From the NCBI RefSeq assembly GCF_019393635.1, contig NC_057862.1, positions 264,382,441 to 264,446,440 on the forward strand: a DNA stretch of 64,000 nt. Direction: 5' to 3'. The DNA is from Dromiciops gliroides. Its lineage: Eukaryota; Chordata; Mammalia; Microbiotheria; Microbiotheriidae. The notes below the pieces were generated by a model that was not told the origin of the DNA, did not search any database, and was given only the letters and a program-made list of their open reading frames with translations. Shown one piece after another: positions 1 to 12,004 of this stretch. The number at the start of each line of letters is the position of its first letter. The stretch's first letter is position 1. The position numbers and the translations under genes were made by a program.

Positions 1-378
1 CTTGGATAAAGTTATTGATTGTTTCTATGATTTGTTGTTTGACCCATTCATTCTTTAGAATGAAATTATTTAGTTTCCAATTGATTTTCAGTCTACTTTT
101 CCATGGCTCTTTCTTACATGTAATTTTTATTGCATTATGATCTGAGAAGGATGTATTTACTATTTCTGCCTTCCTACATTTGACTATGATGTTTTTGTGC
201 CCTAATACATGGTCAGTTTTTGAAAATGTGCCATGTACTGCTGAGAAAAAGGTATATTCCTTTCTATCCCCATTCAATTTTCTCCAGACATCTATCATGT
301 CTAACTGTTCTAGCAATCTATTCACCTCTTTCACTTCTTTCTTATTTATTTTTTGGCTAGATTTATCTAATTCTGAGA
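1..378 (-). mobile_element. L1 LINE fragment (ORF2 endonuclease region), antisense
   Basis: The reverse strand resembles the L1 ORF2 endonuclease to early RT region. It runs off the left edge and abuts V-duplicon flank at about 378. Open frames on the + strand here are chance reads of the antisense. Confidence 0.75.
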
Positions 379-690
379 GGGGGAGAAACTTTCCTGTTTC
401 TAATGTCTATAGGCACAGAGAGTTGTGTTCTTTTAATATTTTACATGTATTGTACATGGTCACTGATTTTTCTGAAGTTGTCAAACATGAGGCAAATCAA
501 GAATTATTAAACATTTAATATGCATATCCTATAGCATTTTCATTGTGCATGTGGAAAACATATCTGCTGGTAGGTACCTCTTCTCTGTCTCTGTCTCTTT
601 GTCTCTATCTCTCTCTGTTTCTGTCTGTCTCTCTCTCTCTGTTTCTGTCTGTCTGTCTATCTGTCTGTCTGTCTCTCTCTATATATCACA
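378..690 (+). repeat. 3' flank of a V duplicon without a V gene in view; CT-rich run
   Basis: Aligns to 26580-26842, downstream of V1, and to 30180-30370, downstream of V2. A CTCTGT-type simple repeat occupies about 575-680. The matching flank resumes at 4713-4798 after the inserted LTR elements. The V gene it belonged to should lie to the left of the window or has been lost. Confidence 0.7.
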
Positions 691-1440
691 CATGGACCTG
701 GGGTACCTCAGAAGTTTTCTGGGGGCAATCAGGGAACCTTCTGCTTGAGAAGTTAAACCAAAGGACAGGCACACCTAAAGAGATAAGGGGAACCCTTAAG
801 GGTATGAATTAACTCTAGGATCACCTCCCTTCATTCCAGTTTCCCCCACCCCTCAGGAAGATAAGACTAGGTGTAGCTGCTATCTGACTGTTGCCAGAGG
901 GGACAGAGATAGCTTGAGAGATAAGAGCTGCCAACTTCCCAACTTCCCCCAGCCACCACCACCACAACTCTCTGTGCCTATGTGTGTGTATATGCCCTCC
1001 CTCAGGTAATAACCCCCAATAAGGGAACTTTCCACAGTCACATGATCACCCCATCAGTCCCGCCACCATCGGTCCTCTATAAAAGTATTTGCCTTTCTCC
1101 TGCTAGAGGAGCTAGGTATCTCAGAGAACCAGGTCTCTGTACTATGCTCTCTCCCCTATTTCTAGCGCCTAAATAAAATATTATTTTATTCTTATTGGAT
1201 TTGTGTGTGAGACTGTGTAAATCTTTTTTAATCATAAAAGTATTTTATTGTTTTCCAGTTATATGTAAAGAGTTTTCAACATTTGTTTTCATAAGATTTT
1301 TAGTTCCAAATTTTTCTCCCTCCATCCCTTCCCCCCCCCAAGTTCCCTCCCTCCTCCTCAAGGTGTAATTCTTTAAAGAGGAATTCCTAAGGACCCACAG
1401 CACCCCAACACTCCTATCCCCCACCATTTATCCCATAACA
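688..1440 (+). mobile_element. LTR1-family retroviral LTR, interrupted by an L1 3' fragment
   Basis: Solo-type LTR fossil: CTATAAAAG near 1077 as TATA, AATAAA polyadenylation signal near 1170, terminal CCCATAACA. Homologous to 25888-26498, 26843-27595, 30896-31461 and (antisense) 33881-34478. A 140-bp antisense L1 3' end splits it at 1222-1361, as in the 26843-27595 copy. Confidence 0.75.
1222..1361 (-). mobile_element. Short L1 3' end inserted in LTR1
   Basis: Reverse strand reads GGAACTAAAAATCTTATG, then a TGTTGAAAAC-type 3' end and A-rich tail. It is flanked by an imperfect GTGTAAATCTTT/GTGTAATTCTTT target duplication. The same insertion exists at 27366-27520. Confidence 0.75.
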
Positions 1441-1482
1441 CCATACATATTATGAAATATATATATATATTTTACATATACA

Positions 1483-4400
1483 TGTAAAACACCACCATTT
1501 ACCCAGAACTGATTGATCCTCATCTATTCCCCATTCCCAGGACAATGATTCACCTGGTGCTGACCAAGGTTTGTCAATTCCAGACTCTTGATTTGTTTTA
1601 TGCATCTCCCCTAAACAAACTATCCCCTCCCAAAGATTCCCAAGCTTACTTGCTGAACTTTAGGTTATTATGTAAAAAGGTTCATTTACATTAAGTAGTT
1701 TCTATATGTGACAAACTTACTTTTCCCAAGGGCAGTCTCATAGCTTCCTCTGTCTTGTTACCCCACAGAAACCCTGTCCTCAGTCCCCATCTTTGGGTAT
1801 TCCTAGCAATCTTGCTTTGCAATCCTCTGAGATTTAGCTCCTCTGCCCAAATTAAAGACCTTGTATCTCCTATTTTGATTTTTTCATTAATTTTCAGGTT
1901 AATATATAGAGTTTCTTCCAGGATTTGAAGGCTCCATGTCCACCCAGCCACCATTTTTGAATGGCTGTAGTTTATTTTTATGGACTATGTGTGGGCATTC
2001 TGACAGGTCCCAAAAGGACAGCTGCTGGGTTCTGTGTTCAAATCACGTACTACATGATTTCAAGTACTTGAAAAATTAGCAGAATTCAAGTCTGACCCAC
2101 AACCCTGATGACTACCGTGGGGTCACCTTTTTGAGCTTACTCTTGATTCTGCAAGCCCAAAACATAGGTTTTGAGTTGGATTTTTTTTTCCTTTTCATGA
2201 CATTTTTGAATCAACTAAGCAAGAATCTGAATCTGAACCCTCCTCCTTTCCAGAAAATAGTCAAAAAAAAAAAAAGGGGAAAGAAGATAGAATTTTGTCT
2301 CTGAGAAAAAGGTCTTTAAATTTATTTTTTTTTAAAGGAGGAAAAAAGAGACCAATTGATCTTGCTCTAATTAATGGGTCTTTGAGTTTATAGAGGAGGA
2401 CTTTATTTGTGCATGCTAAATTATCTTAAGAATCTTTACCATTATTGTTTACTGTTTTTGTGTCTGTACTTGTAGAGTGCTATTTGTGTTAGAATGTTCT
2501 TTATGTGTGTGTATGTCCCCCTTGCTATTCAAGCTTGATTTATTTTTTTGCCAGTTTTTTTCCCCAAAGTCCTTTTTGAGCACCAATATGTCCTGAGACC
2601 AATCCATATTTTTCTTGGAAGATATGGATGTAGGAGCCCTGACATTGCTATCCTCTTCTGAGGGTGCCCCTTGATCTTCCTTGTCACTAAAGAAACTTTC
2701 AGTGGTCCACACCTTTCTCTGTCTGCTCATTTTGCCTGTCTTTTACTTGACTTTTTAGTCCTTAAAGTGGGGTACTGTTTTCAGGCTGCACTGTCCCAAG
2801 CTTTAGGGGGTGCCATGGTATGATTTAATTAGGGGCAGTTTCTTCACTCTCCTGGCCTGTTCCCTGGTCTGTAGATAACCCCAGGCCAACTTGCTAATTA
2901 ACCAGACAGCAAAACATTGTGTACTGTGGTTGCTGGCTCAGATGATCCTGTGCCCTTCCACCACCTGGGCCACTGCTACTCAAGCCTACTTCCTGGTTCC
3001 CAGCAGGGGTGAAAAACCCAAGTTCTGCCTCAGCCCTTGCAGAGACCCCTGTAGTCTCCCCCCTACCAAATGTTCAGATATGGTTTACATGTTCTCACAT
3101 TGAATAGAGACTTTCTCTTACAGGAAAGCTACTGCAACAGCTGTATTCAAATGCTAAAGAAATTCAGAGTGATAGAGATACTCATTTTACTGGTTCAGTT
3201 GTCTCCCAATTGTTAGCTTCATTGTCAGCACTTCAACATTTATTCAGTGCTTACCACCCCCAACCCTTTGGTCTGGTAGAGCTTATCAATGGTTTCATTA
3301 AGGTTCAGCCTGGAAAGTTTATTGACTTTTTTTTTTAATTGACTTTTTTTTTTTTTTGCAGGGCAATGGGGGTTAAGTGACTTGCCCAGGGTCACACAGC
3401 TAGTAAGTGTCAAGTGTCTGAGGCTGGATTTGAACTCAGGTACTCCTGAATCCAGGGCCAGTGCTTTATCCACTGTGCCACCTAGCCGCCCCCTCAGCCT
3501 GGAAAGTTTTAAATGATTTGGGTCTGCCATGGCCAAAAGCCCTTCCCTTAGTTTTTCTGATCATCAGAAAAGGCCAGAAGGAACCTACCTCGGATGAGAC
3601 CCAGATTGTCCTTTGGGATTTTCCCCTTTTGGTTAATATTCTCTTTCACACTTCACCAGGCATCATTTCTCCCTCCAGGGACTTCCTCATGACCAAGACC
3701 TCCCTTCTGTCCTATTGTAAAGGATTCATCTAAACCTTTCATCACCTTAACCATCTTGTCTCTCAGTCACTTTCTAGAGGCTCAACCTTAAATAAATCTA
3801 CCCTGCAGTTGGAACCTGGAGACTGAGTCTATTGGAAAAAGGCACCTATGCAAGGATTCCCTACAGCCCAGGTGGAAAGGTCCCTACTCAGTCCTGATGA
3901 CCAACCCCTCACCTGCAAAACTGAAAGGAAGTGACAGCTGGATACACCTATCATGTTTGAAGAAGTCTCCAACCCCTGAATGGACAGCCAGAAACACTAC
4001 CAGCATCTCACCTGGAAAAAGAAGTAGATGACAGGAAGGTAGACCACTTCCCAAGATACCAGCCATGGCCTAAGAATCCTGTGTTGCATGCCCCAGCACT
4101 ACTTTTTGGTCATCAAGGAATTCTTGATGAAGAGGAAGGAATGAATAATAACCACAATTTACTGAGAAAAGACTGATCCTCACCTATTCCCCATTCCTAG
4201 GCCAATGAATCACCTGGGGCTGACCAATGTTTGTTAAGAGTCTGGAGACTTGATTTGCTTAATGGATCTCCCCCCCAAAATTATCCACTTCCAAAGGTTC
4301 CCAAGCTTACTTCCTGGACTTTAGGTTCTTGTAAAAACAGGTTCATTTACCTTAAGTAGTTTCTATCTGTGAGAAACTTATGTTTCCCAAGGGCAGTCTC

Positions 4401-4566
4401 ATAGTTCCCTCTGTTCTGTTACCCCATATAAACCCTGTCCTCAGTCTCTATCTTTGGGTATTCATAGAAATCTTTCTTTGTGATACTCTAAGTTTTAGCT
4501 CCTCTACACCCTTTAAAGACTTTATTTCTCCTATAATAATTGTTTCATTAATTTTCAGGTTGACTA
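1483..4566 (+). mobile_element. Small endogenous retrovirus fossil with LTR2 ends
   Basis: 5' LTR2 about 1483-1953 and 3' LTR2 about 4150-4566 are direct repeats (both contain TTCCCAAGGGCAGTCTCATAG). The internal part is only about 2.2 kb, so most of the coding region is gone. Around 3235-3800 the + strand shows faint similarity to a retroviral integrase C-terminal part (HPQPFGLVE-like). A SINE interrupts it at 3321-3493. It is broken many times and is old. A third LTR2 lies at 27621-28063. Confidence 0.6.
3321..3493 (-). mobile_element. tRNA-derived SINE
   Basis: Full-length antisense SINE with T-rich tail at its left end. It has a perfect 16-bp target duplication TCAGCCTGGAAAGTTT at 3305-3320 and 3494-3509. 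Confidence 0.9.
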
Positions 4567-4798
4567 TATATAAATATTTATACACATATATATATAGTTT
4601 ATATGGTCCTCCCATGAATATCTTTATGTCTATATGTATATATATCCCAAGGATATCTATATCTATATATGTACATATATATGTATATATATATATATAT
4701 ATGTATATTTATAAACATGTCAGAAGATCATGATGATGCAATTAGAGGGAATATGAAGCTTCTTTTCAACCAGACCTCTCATATTATCAAAATTATAA
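4567..4798. repeat. TA-rich simple repeat and V-duplicon flank
   Basis: 4567-4712 is a degenerate TATATG/TATA run matching the one at 30370-30500. 4719-4798 aligns to 30502-30580, so this is V-unit flank resumed after the retroviral insertions. Confidence 0.7.
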
Positions 4799-6382
4799 AA
4801 TCTTCCCCAAGTTTTCTTCCTTCCTTCTAACCTTGGCTCTGATTTTATTAAAATCATCCATTTTAGAACTTGTAATCCTTTCTCTCTCTTGTTTGGTCAT
4901 GAAATCTACTATAATTGGGAGGTAAGTCATTTGCTTTTGAAATTACCATTTATGTCTAAATCATGTACCTATTTTGAACTTTACTTAGTATACAGAATAA
5001 GATGTTGGTCCACATCAAGTTTCTGCCGGTTTCCCAGTAGTTTTTGTCAAATGGTAAGTTGTTGTCCCACAAATTTCAGTCTTTGGGTTGATGATTTTGG
5101 TCATTTATTACTGTGTATTATGTACCTAAATTTATTCCACTTATCCACCCTTTCTTTTTCTTAGGCAGCACTATATTTTTTAGATTTGCTTTATAACACA
5201 GTTTGAGATCTGGTATAACTAAACTACACTTCCTTCACATTTTTTCCCTCAAATTTCCTCAATTTTCTTATTGTTCCAGATGAATTTTGTTATTTTTCTT
5301 GCTCTATGAAATAATTTTTGGTAGTTTTATTGGTATGCCACTTAATAAGTAAATTAAATTAGGTACAATTTTTACTTTTCTTATATTGTCTTGTCCTCAT
5401 GAGCAATTGATATTTTTCAAAAACTTTATGAAAAATGTTTTATAATTGTTTTGTAATTGTTTTCATAGAATTCCTAGGTTTTTCTTGGTGGGGAGACTCC
5501 CAAATATTTTATATTATCTACAGCTTATCTAAATGTAATTTTTCTTTCAATCTCTTGTTGCTTATTTTTAATCCTGAAACTTTGCTAAAGTTGTTAATTA
5601 TCTCAACTAGTCTTTTTTTTTTAGCTGATCTCTAGGATTCTCTAAGTGTACCTCATATCATCTTCAAAGAGTGATCATTTTATTTCCTCATTGCCTATTC
5701 TAATTCCTTCAATTTCTTTTTCTTTTCTTATTGTTATAGACAACATTTCTACTACATTATTGAATAATAGTGGTGATGATGGGGATGCTTGCTTTTCCCT
5801 GGAACTTATTGAGAAGGCTTCTAGTTTATCCCCATTATAAATAATGTTTGCTAATGGTGTTAGATAGATACTACTAATCATTTTAAAATAAGCTCCCTTT
5901 ATTCATATCTGTTGTGATGTTTTTTAATAGGAGTGGGTGCTACCTTTTATCAAAAGCTTTTTTTGGTATCTATTGAGATAATAATTTCATTTCTCTTATT
6001 TTTGTTACTGGTTTCATCAATTATACTGATAATTTTCCTAATATTGAATGATTCCTGGATTCCTGGTATAAATCCAACCAAGTCATAGTATATGATGCTA
6101 GGGTAAGATAGATTTCTATATCCAACTGAATGTGTATGTTATTCGCTCTTTAAGTCAATTTTGATGAAAGGTTTTAGCTCCCCCCTTCCATCTTCTGCTC
6201 CAGTATAATAGGTTTTTTTTTCATATCTTTTATGTGGGATAATTTACCCCATTTGATCTCCTCTCTCCTTCTTCCTCCAGTGCAATTTCTTTCTCACTCC
6301 TTTTTTTGTCCTTTTGGGTTAAAATACCATCCATGTCACCTTATATTCACCCCTTCTACCTACATAAGAGCCTCTAATGGCT

Positions 6383-6525
6383 CTTTTTTTTTTTTATTGT
6401 GGGGCAATGAGGGTTAAGTTACTTGCTCAAGGTCTGTCAGATAATGTGTCAAGGGTCTGAGGCTGGGTTTGAACTCAGGTCCTCCTGAATCCAGGGCCAG
6501 TGCTTTATCCACTGAGCCACCTATA
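6383..6525 (-). mobile_element. tRNA-derived SINE in L1
   Basis: Antisense SINE: T-run at left, then GGGCAATGAGGGTTAAG through GCCACCTA. Somewhat diverged. Confidence 0.85.
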
Positions 6526-7420
6526 GAAACATAAGTAGTTTTACCTTATTAAATTTCCTATGCTTTCTCTTTCTTATTTCTTTTTTTACCTTTTTATGTT
6601 TCCCTTGAGTCTTGTGTTTTTTATTTAGCTATGGCCTTTTGATTAGAAATGCTTGAACGTTCTCAGTTTCATTAAATATCCATTTCCTCCTCTGAAAGAC
6701 TATATTCAATTTTCTTGACTAGCTGATTCTTGGTTATAAACTTAACTATTTTGCCTTCTGGTATATTGAATTCCAAGCCCTTCAGTTTCTTTAAAGTGGA
6801 AGCTTCTAAATCCTGTGTAATTTTGACTGTAGCTCCATGATATTTGAATTATTTCTTTTTGGCTGCTTGCAATATTTTTTCCTTGATCTGTGAGGTCTGG
6901 AATCTGGCTATGATGTTTCTGAGGGTTTTCATTTTTGGTGTCTTTCAGGTGGTGATTGGTGGATTCTTTCCATTTCTATTTTGCCCTCATTCTACTGTAT
7001 CAGTGCAGTTTTCTTTGATAATTTCTTGGAACATATTGTCCAGGTTTTGTTTTGGTTTTTTGATCATGGCTTTCAGGTAATCCAATAATTCTTATAGTAT
7101 CTCCTCTGTATCTATTTTTTAGGTCAGTTGTTTTTCCAATGAGAAAGTTCACATTTTCTTCAATTTTTTTTACTTAAAGTTTTTTTCTTATTGTCTTATA
7201 GAGTCATTAGTTTCCACTTGTTCTACTATAATTTTAAAGAAAGTATTCTCATCAGTGACCTTTTGTACATCTTTTCCCTTTGCCTAATTCTGTTTTTAGG
7301 GAATTATTTTCCTTGGTAAATTTTTGTTTATCTTTCCTCATGTTATTTATTCCTTTTTCATCTCTTGCCTTATTCTCATTTCTTTTCCAAATTCTTCTTC
7401 CATTTCACTAATATTCTTTT

Positions 7421-7560
7421 TTGTGTGTGTGGCAATGAGGGTTAAGTGACTTGCCCAGGGTCACACAGCTAGTATGAGTCAAGTGTCTGAGGCCAGATTT
7501 GACCTCAGGTCCTCCTGAATCCAGGGCCAGTGCTCTATCCACTGCACCACATAGCTGCCC
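7421..7560 (-). mobile_element. tRNA-derived SINE in L1
   Basis: Antisense SINE with a perfect 15-bp target duplication CACTAATATTCTTTT at 7406-7420 and 7561-7575. Confidence 0.9.
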
Positions 7561-7790
7561 CACTAATATTCTTTTAAAAATGCTTTTTAAGCTCTTCTAG
7601 GAATTCTTTGTGGGCCTGAAACAAAAGTCACATTTTTTTGTTGAAGCTTCACTTTTAGTCATTTTGGCACTATTGTCTTCCACCAAGTTTTTGCCTTGAT
7701 CTTCCCTGTCAACACAGTAAGTTTCTATTATCAAGCGTTTTCTTCTTTTCTTGCTTATTTTTATAGTTTTTTTTTTTGTGACTTTCTTGA

Positions 7791-9700
7791 AGGTTGGGAC
7801 CTCCTGCTGCTGAGTTGTTATGGAAAGAGAGTCTCTTTGCCAGTAGACCCCTGGGGCAGGACTTCAATGTAGGTGATGTAGGGATGGATTTAATTGATCA
7901 AATTGAGGAATCCCAAAGAATTGCAAGACTCAGTGACTCAGTTTCCAAGTTTTATTAATAGAGTGTGCTGAACACAGGGAGATAAACAAAGGTGTCTCGA
8001 ATAGGGAGAGGCAAATAGTTATATTTATAGTGAGAAAAGTAGGATACTTCCTCATTATCTTAACCTCCTCCTTGTGGGAAGTTCACATCCTATTTCAGAC
8101 TTCCTGGTGTCTTAAGACATCCTCCATGGCAGGTACTTTTTTCCCTATGGGTGTCGTTTTGGGGTTTACATGTTATAAGTTGAACCTAAGGACACATTTG
8201 GTCCTTCTGCACATGTTTATAAAGACATGTTTAAACTTGTCAGACCCCAAGGGTCTCTCTGTTTAGGATCTCTCTTTACTAAGATCTGGTTTCTAGGTAC
8301 AGTTTCTGTTTCCTGTCACCCAGGAATATTAATGGTTATTAACGGTTTATGGTCCCTGGTTACTGTCTAAGCTTCTGTTGATAGTATTGGTTGACTGGGA
8401 CTCGAAGCCTCTTGGTTATTGTAAGAACACAAACTTTAGTTTCCTTGTTAACCCTTTTAGGTACTGTAGGCGTTAAAATTAGCCTCAGGCTCCTTGAGCA
8501 GAGCTGCCCCTCCCCCTCCATTTCAGCTGACAAGACACAAAGTATAAACCGACTGAGAGGCAACAAGGATCCTAATACAGAATAAATCCAAGAGGTTCAT
8601 GAAAAACCTGAAAAAGCAAACAGTTGTGAATGAATTTCAGCCATCCGGGTGGAGACATCATGCTGCCTCTGTACTCAAAGTTTAACCTTCTGATCCATAC
8701 ACACTCTGCCTTCTGCAGCCAACAGGTAGTCCAGAGTAATTGGGTTGTACAGGACCACATTTGGCAGAGAATTTAAGGACTCTTCCAATTCTAGTAACCC
8801 TAATGCAGTAAAATTAGAAATCTGTTCTTTTGCCAAAGTTAAATTTGTAAGCACAGCCCCATGTTCAAGATACCCAACCCAGGGCATAGTCAGGGCAGCA
8901 GTTTTCTGGACCCACCAAAGGAAATTATCCCAGGCTCCTCTTCTAACTCTAGTATGAGAAGAAGAGGTAAAATTCTTATATAATGATACTTTGGGGTCTA
9001 AATAGCTCAAGGTGCATTCACCATCCTGTATCCTTGAACAAAACCTTGAATTTTAGCCTGTGTATTCTCCTCCTTGATATAGGAAAGAGAGATACCTTGG
9101 AGCACAAAAGGGACCAGGGCTAAGGTGGATGGGTGAATGGACCTGGCAACTGATCTAGCAGCAACGTCTGCCCTGTGATTTCCTTGTGTTATGGAGATGA
9201 TAACTTGGTGCCCTTGGTGGTGCATAACAGATATCTGACTGAGAAAATTTATGGCCTCAAGTAAATCCTCTTTCTTTAATGTATAAATATGTTTCCTAGT
9301 TGCCATCCTCCCTTTCATCAAAAATGTGTTTGCAATGGGGAGGAATTTCACTTTCTTCTAAACCAAAAAGATACGTAATTAATTTACCTGTATCATAACA
9401 CCATGTAAACATTAGCAGGCAGATGGCAAATCTGAGTACTAATATACCTAGTTGTTTGGCATATCAAGTGACCACACATTTAGATTGAAAACAGTAAGAT
9501 CTTACATAGTTGCACTGTGCTCATTTCTTCTACTGACTACTTGCTCTGATTATAGGAATCTGCTATAAAATAGAAAGTAGGGACATGATAATAAGGCCAG
9601 GATAAAACATCCTTAGCTCTGTTTGATTTCAGGTAAGAGTCACAAGCAATCACAGTCATGCAGTAATAGCCAGATAGATTCAAGGGTAGCCAGGTGGGTT
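7791..9700 (-). mobile_element. Endogenous retrovirus fossil B (pol/env end and LTR)
   Basis: Minus-strand remnant of a gammaretrovirus-like element. About 9007-9351 resembles the end of RNase H (GNHRADVAAR motif). About 8675-9010 resembles an envelope transmembrane subunit, with an LDYLLAAEG stretch like the conserved env region. 7850-8575 is a probable 3' LTR (TTTATT, antisense AATAAA, near 7953). 9360-9700 is related to 38640-38990 in fossil A. The element is partial and carries several breaks. Confidence 0.6.
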
Positions 9701-9981
9701 TCCTGTTCAACAGGAAGACAATGAGTCAGATGGAGCCTATTGCGGATGAGACCCAGATTGTCCTTTTGGCTTTTCCCCAGATACCTCCACCTGTATACAG
9801 CACATCCCCTCTTGTAGCATTGATTTGTGGCATTCTCTCCAGTATTTGATTATTGAATTAATGATCCAGACAACCATACCTGAATTCAAGACTCAGAACA
9901 ATACAGTCCCAAAATATTTTGTCTTAAATAGCAAAGCTCTACTCTTTTGGAGTTACAAAATGAGCAAAATAGTTTACCAGG

Positions 9982-9982
<1 letters not shown>
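9701..9982. other. Short retroviral fragment and unassigned DNA
   Basis: About 9715-9790 matches 3582-3640 in the LTR2 retrovirus (shared GGATGAGACCCAGATTGTCC). The remainder shows no recognisable gene or repeat. Confidence 0.4.

Positions 9983-10042
<60 letters not shown>
9983..10042. repeat. (CA)n microsatellite
   Basis: About 60 bp of almost pure CA dinucleotides. Confidence 0.95.
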
Positions 10043-10045
<3 letters not shown>

Positions 10046-10540
10046 TGCTTGATTTATCTTTCCTTCTTCTTGAGTTTAAATTCATCCTGATGTAATGTTC
10101 AATCATTACAAATTACTTCTATATAAAAAGCCACTCAGCAGGACTGTGCCTTGTCTAGGAATTTGACAACCTATAACAAGCTCTTTTCTGGCAGGTTTAC
10201 AAATTAAAAGAAGTCTAGGTCTTTTTTTTCTGTGTAATAATTTACCAACCCAACAATAATTTACCCCTAGTTCCAACATTCTTTCAGTGCTTTCCTCTGT
10301 GTTTTAGAGGAAACAAAACAGTATTCTTAACATAAACAGGTAGAAGTCCTATAATTTACAGTTGTTTCTAAAACATTCAATTAAAATAATATACCACCAT
10401 TTTTTTTTTTGCCAACTGATGGGAATCCCCTTAATTTTCAATACCTGGCCACCACAAAATGTTAACCTTTGACTGAGCAATAGCACTTCTAGGTCTATGT
10501 CCCAAAGAAACTAAAAAAGAGAAATGGTACATATTTGTAC
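10043..10540. other. Mostly unassigned; small L1 scraps
   Basis: 10400-10460 looks like an antisense L1 3' scrap and 10465-10560 like a sense one (GCAATAGCACTTCTAGG). Nothing else recognised. Confidence 0.35.
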
Positions 10541-11640
10541 ATTTTAACTGGATTTTATCCATTGGATGGAATTGTTATTTTTTCCTGTAAAGATTATGAA
10601 TCTGACAGAAAAATGAAAATACAAGTCCTGTGATAGGGAAGGAAAAAAAGGTAAACTGACACAGTTCAGATTCTATGCATTATATAAAATTTCCCAATTC
10701 CAATGGCTGATAAATAATTTCTTTTTTGTAAAGGTCCTAATAGACCCCATAAAGCCCTATCCTTACTTCGTCACCTTCATCTTCTAGCTCCCTGTGAATA
10801 CGATCACTGACCTACTTAATTTCCTGCTCAGTAGAGAAGAAAAGAGAAAGTAGATAAGACCAGAGTAAAGATAATCTATCCCATGAGGATATATTTACAG
10901 CATACTTGGGAGCTCTGAGCAAACACTTGGAAGCTCAGTCAAAAATGCTCTACCCCTCACAATAGAGAAGAGAAACTCATGCCCCTAGAGAAGAACTGTG
11001 TTACTGTCCCATCCACCATACAGCATGAGTCTCTATTAGAAACAGAAAATTATACCTAGTCTTCCAGTGGGAGCTTTTGTAAGATCTCTTGTCCATTTTA
11101 TGCCTCAATTTGTCTAGATGGAAGAAGTATATGAAAGAACATGATTTCACCAAAGGTACATAATAGGTGGGTCCTGATCTAAAAATAAGCAAGGGCCCTA
11201 GAAAGATATATAGGAGCTAAGGGACAGTGACAGAGATACTGAGAAAAAAAAGAATGCACAAGCAGATTCCATTCAAAATGAAGAACGAAAGATGGTATGT
11301 GAGCTTTATTTAGGGGATGGCAATGAGGGTGAAGTGACTTTTCCCAAGGTCACACAGATACTAAATGTCAAGTGTCTGAGGCTGGATTTGAACTCAGGTC
11401 CTCCTGAATCCAGGACCAGTACTTTATCCACTGTGCCACTTAGCTGCCCCTGATATGTGTGCTTTCCTATCTAGAAATAGGAGAGGACTCAGAAAAAAGC
11501 CTAATAAGCATTATCTTGGTGCTTAGAACAATTAGAGTGATTGAGAAGGGCCCTCTATTCCCTGTGTTTGCTTTTCTACTTAGCTCAACTCCTGATAGCA
11601 GAGCTTAATCTCCTGCTATTAACCACAAAAATGGTTACAT
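10541..11640 (+). repeat. Diverged V-duplicon flank lacking a V exon
   Basis: 10560-10740 aligns loosely to 23585-23750 and 51165-51310; 10990-11035 to about 23945-23985; 11490-11560 to about 24940-25010. The order matches the DNA upstream of V1, but no V exon, octamer or recombination signal follows. I infer an older unit that lost its V gene. A SINE is inserted at 11308-11451. Confidence 0.5.
11308..11451 (-). mobile_element. tRNA-derived SINE
   Basis: Antisense SINE with imperfect target duplication (TATGTGAGCTTT / TATGTGTGCTTT). Confidence 0.85.
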
Positions 11641-11646
11641 TGCTTT

Positions 11647-11803
11647 TTCAACATTCATTTGTTTTTTGTTTTTTTGCAGGGCAATGGGGGTTAAGTGACT
11701 TGCCCAGGGTCACACAGCTATTAAGTGTCTGAGGCTGGATTTGAACTCAGGTCCTCCTGAATCCAAGGCTGATGCCTTATCCACTGCACCACCTAGCTGC
11801 CCC
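11647..11803 (-). mobile_element. tRNA-derived SINE
   Basis: Antisense SINE; 15-bp target duplication TGGTTACATTGCTTT at 11632-11646 and 11804-11818. Confidence 0.9.
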
Positions 11804-11829
11804 TGGTTACATTGCTTTAAAAAAAATTT

Positions 11830-11997
11830 TTTTTTTGGGGGGGGTTGTTTTGGGTTTTTTGGCAGGGCAATGAGGGTTAAGTGACTTGCCCAGGGTCACA
11901 CAGCTAGTTAAGTGTCAAATGTCTGAGGCCTGATTTGAACTCAGGTCCTCCTGAATCCAGGGCCGGTGCTTTATCCACTGCGCCACCTAGCTGCCCC
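11830..11997 (-). mobile_element. tRNA-derived SINE
   Basis: Antisense SINE preceded by a T-run and G-run; ends CACCTAGCTGCCCC. It lies 27 bp after the preceding SINE. Confidence 0.85.
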
Positions 11998-12004
11998 AAA
12001 CAAC

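Larger units (their letters stand above)
4799..7790 (-). mobile_element. L1 LINE, antisense, rearranged
   Basis: Left to right on the + strand: antisense ORF2 C-terminal and RT parts (4799-6120), a T/C-rich stretch matching the L1 5' portion (6120-6380), and antisense ORF1-type sequence (6540-7790). The endonuclease part seems missing. Two SINEs are inserted. Frames are heavily interrupted; no intact protein. Confidence 0.7.

Noticed and set aside
2449-2730. Minus-strand charged open frame, considered as a gag piece
   Set aside because: The enclosing LTR2 element runs on the + strand; no recognisable motif.
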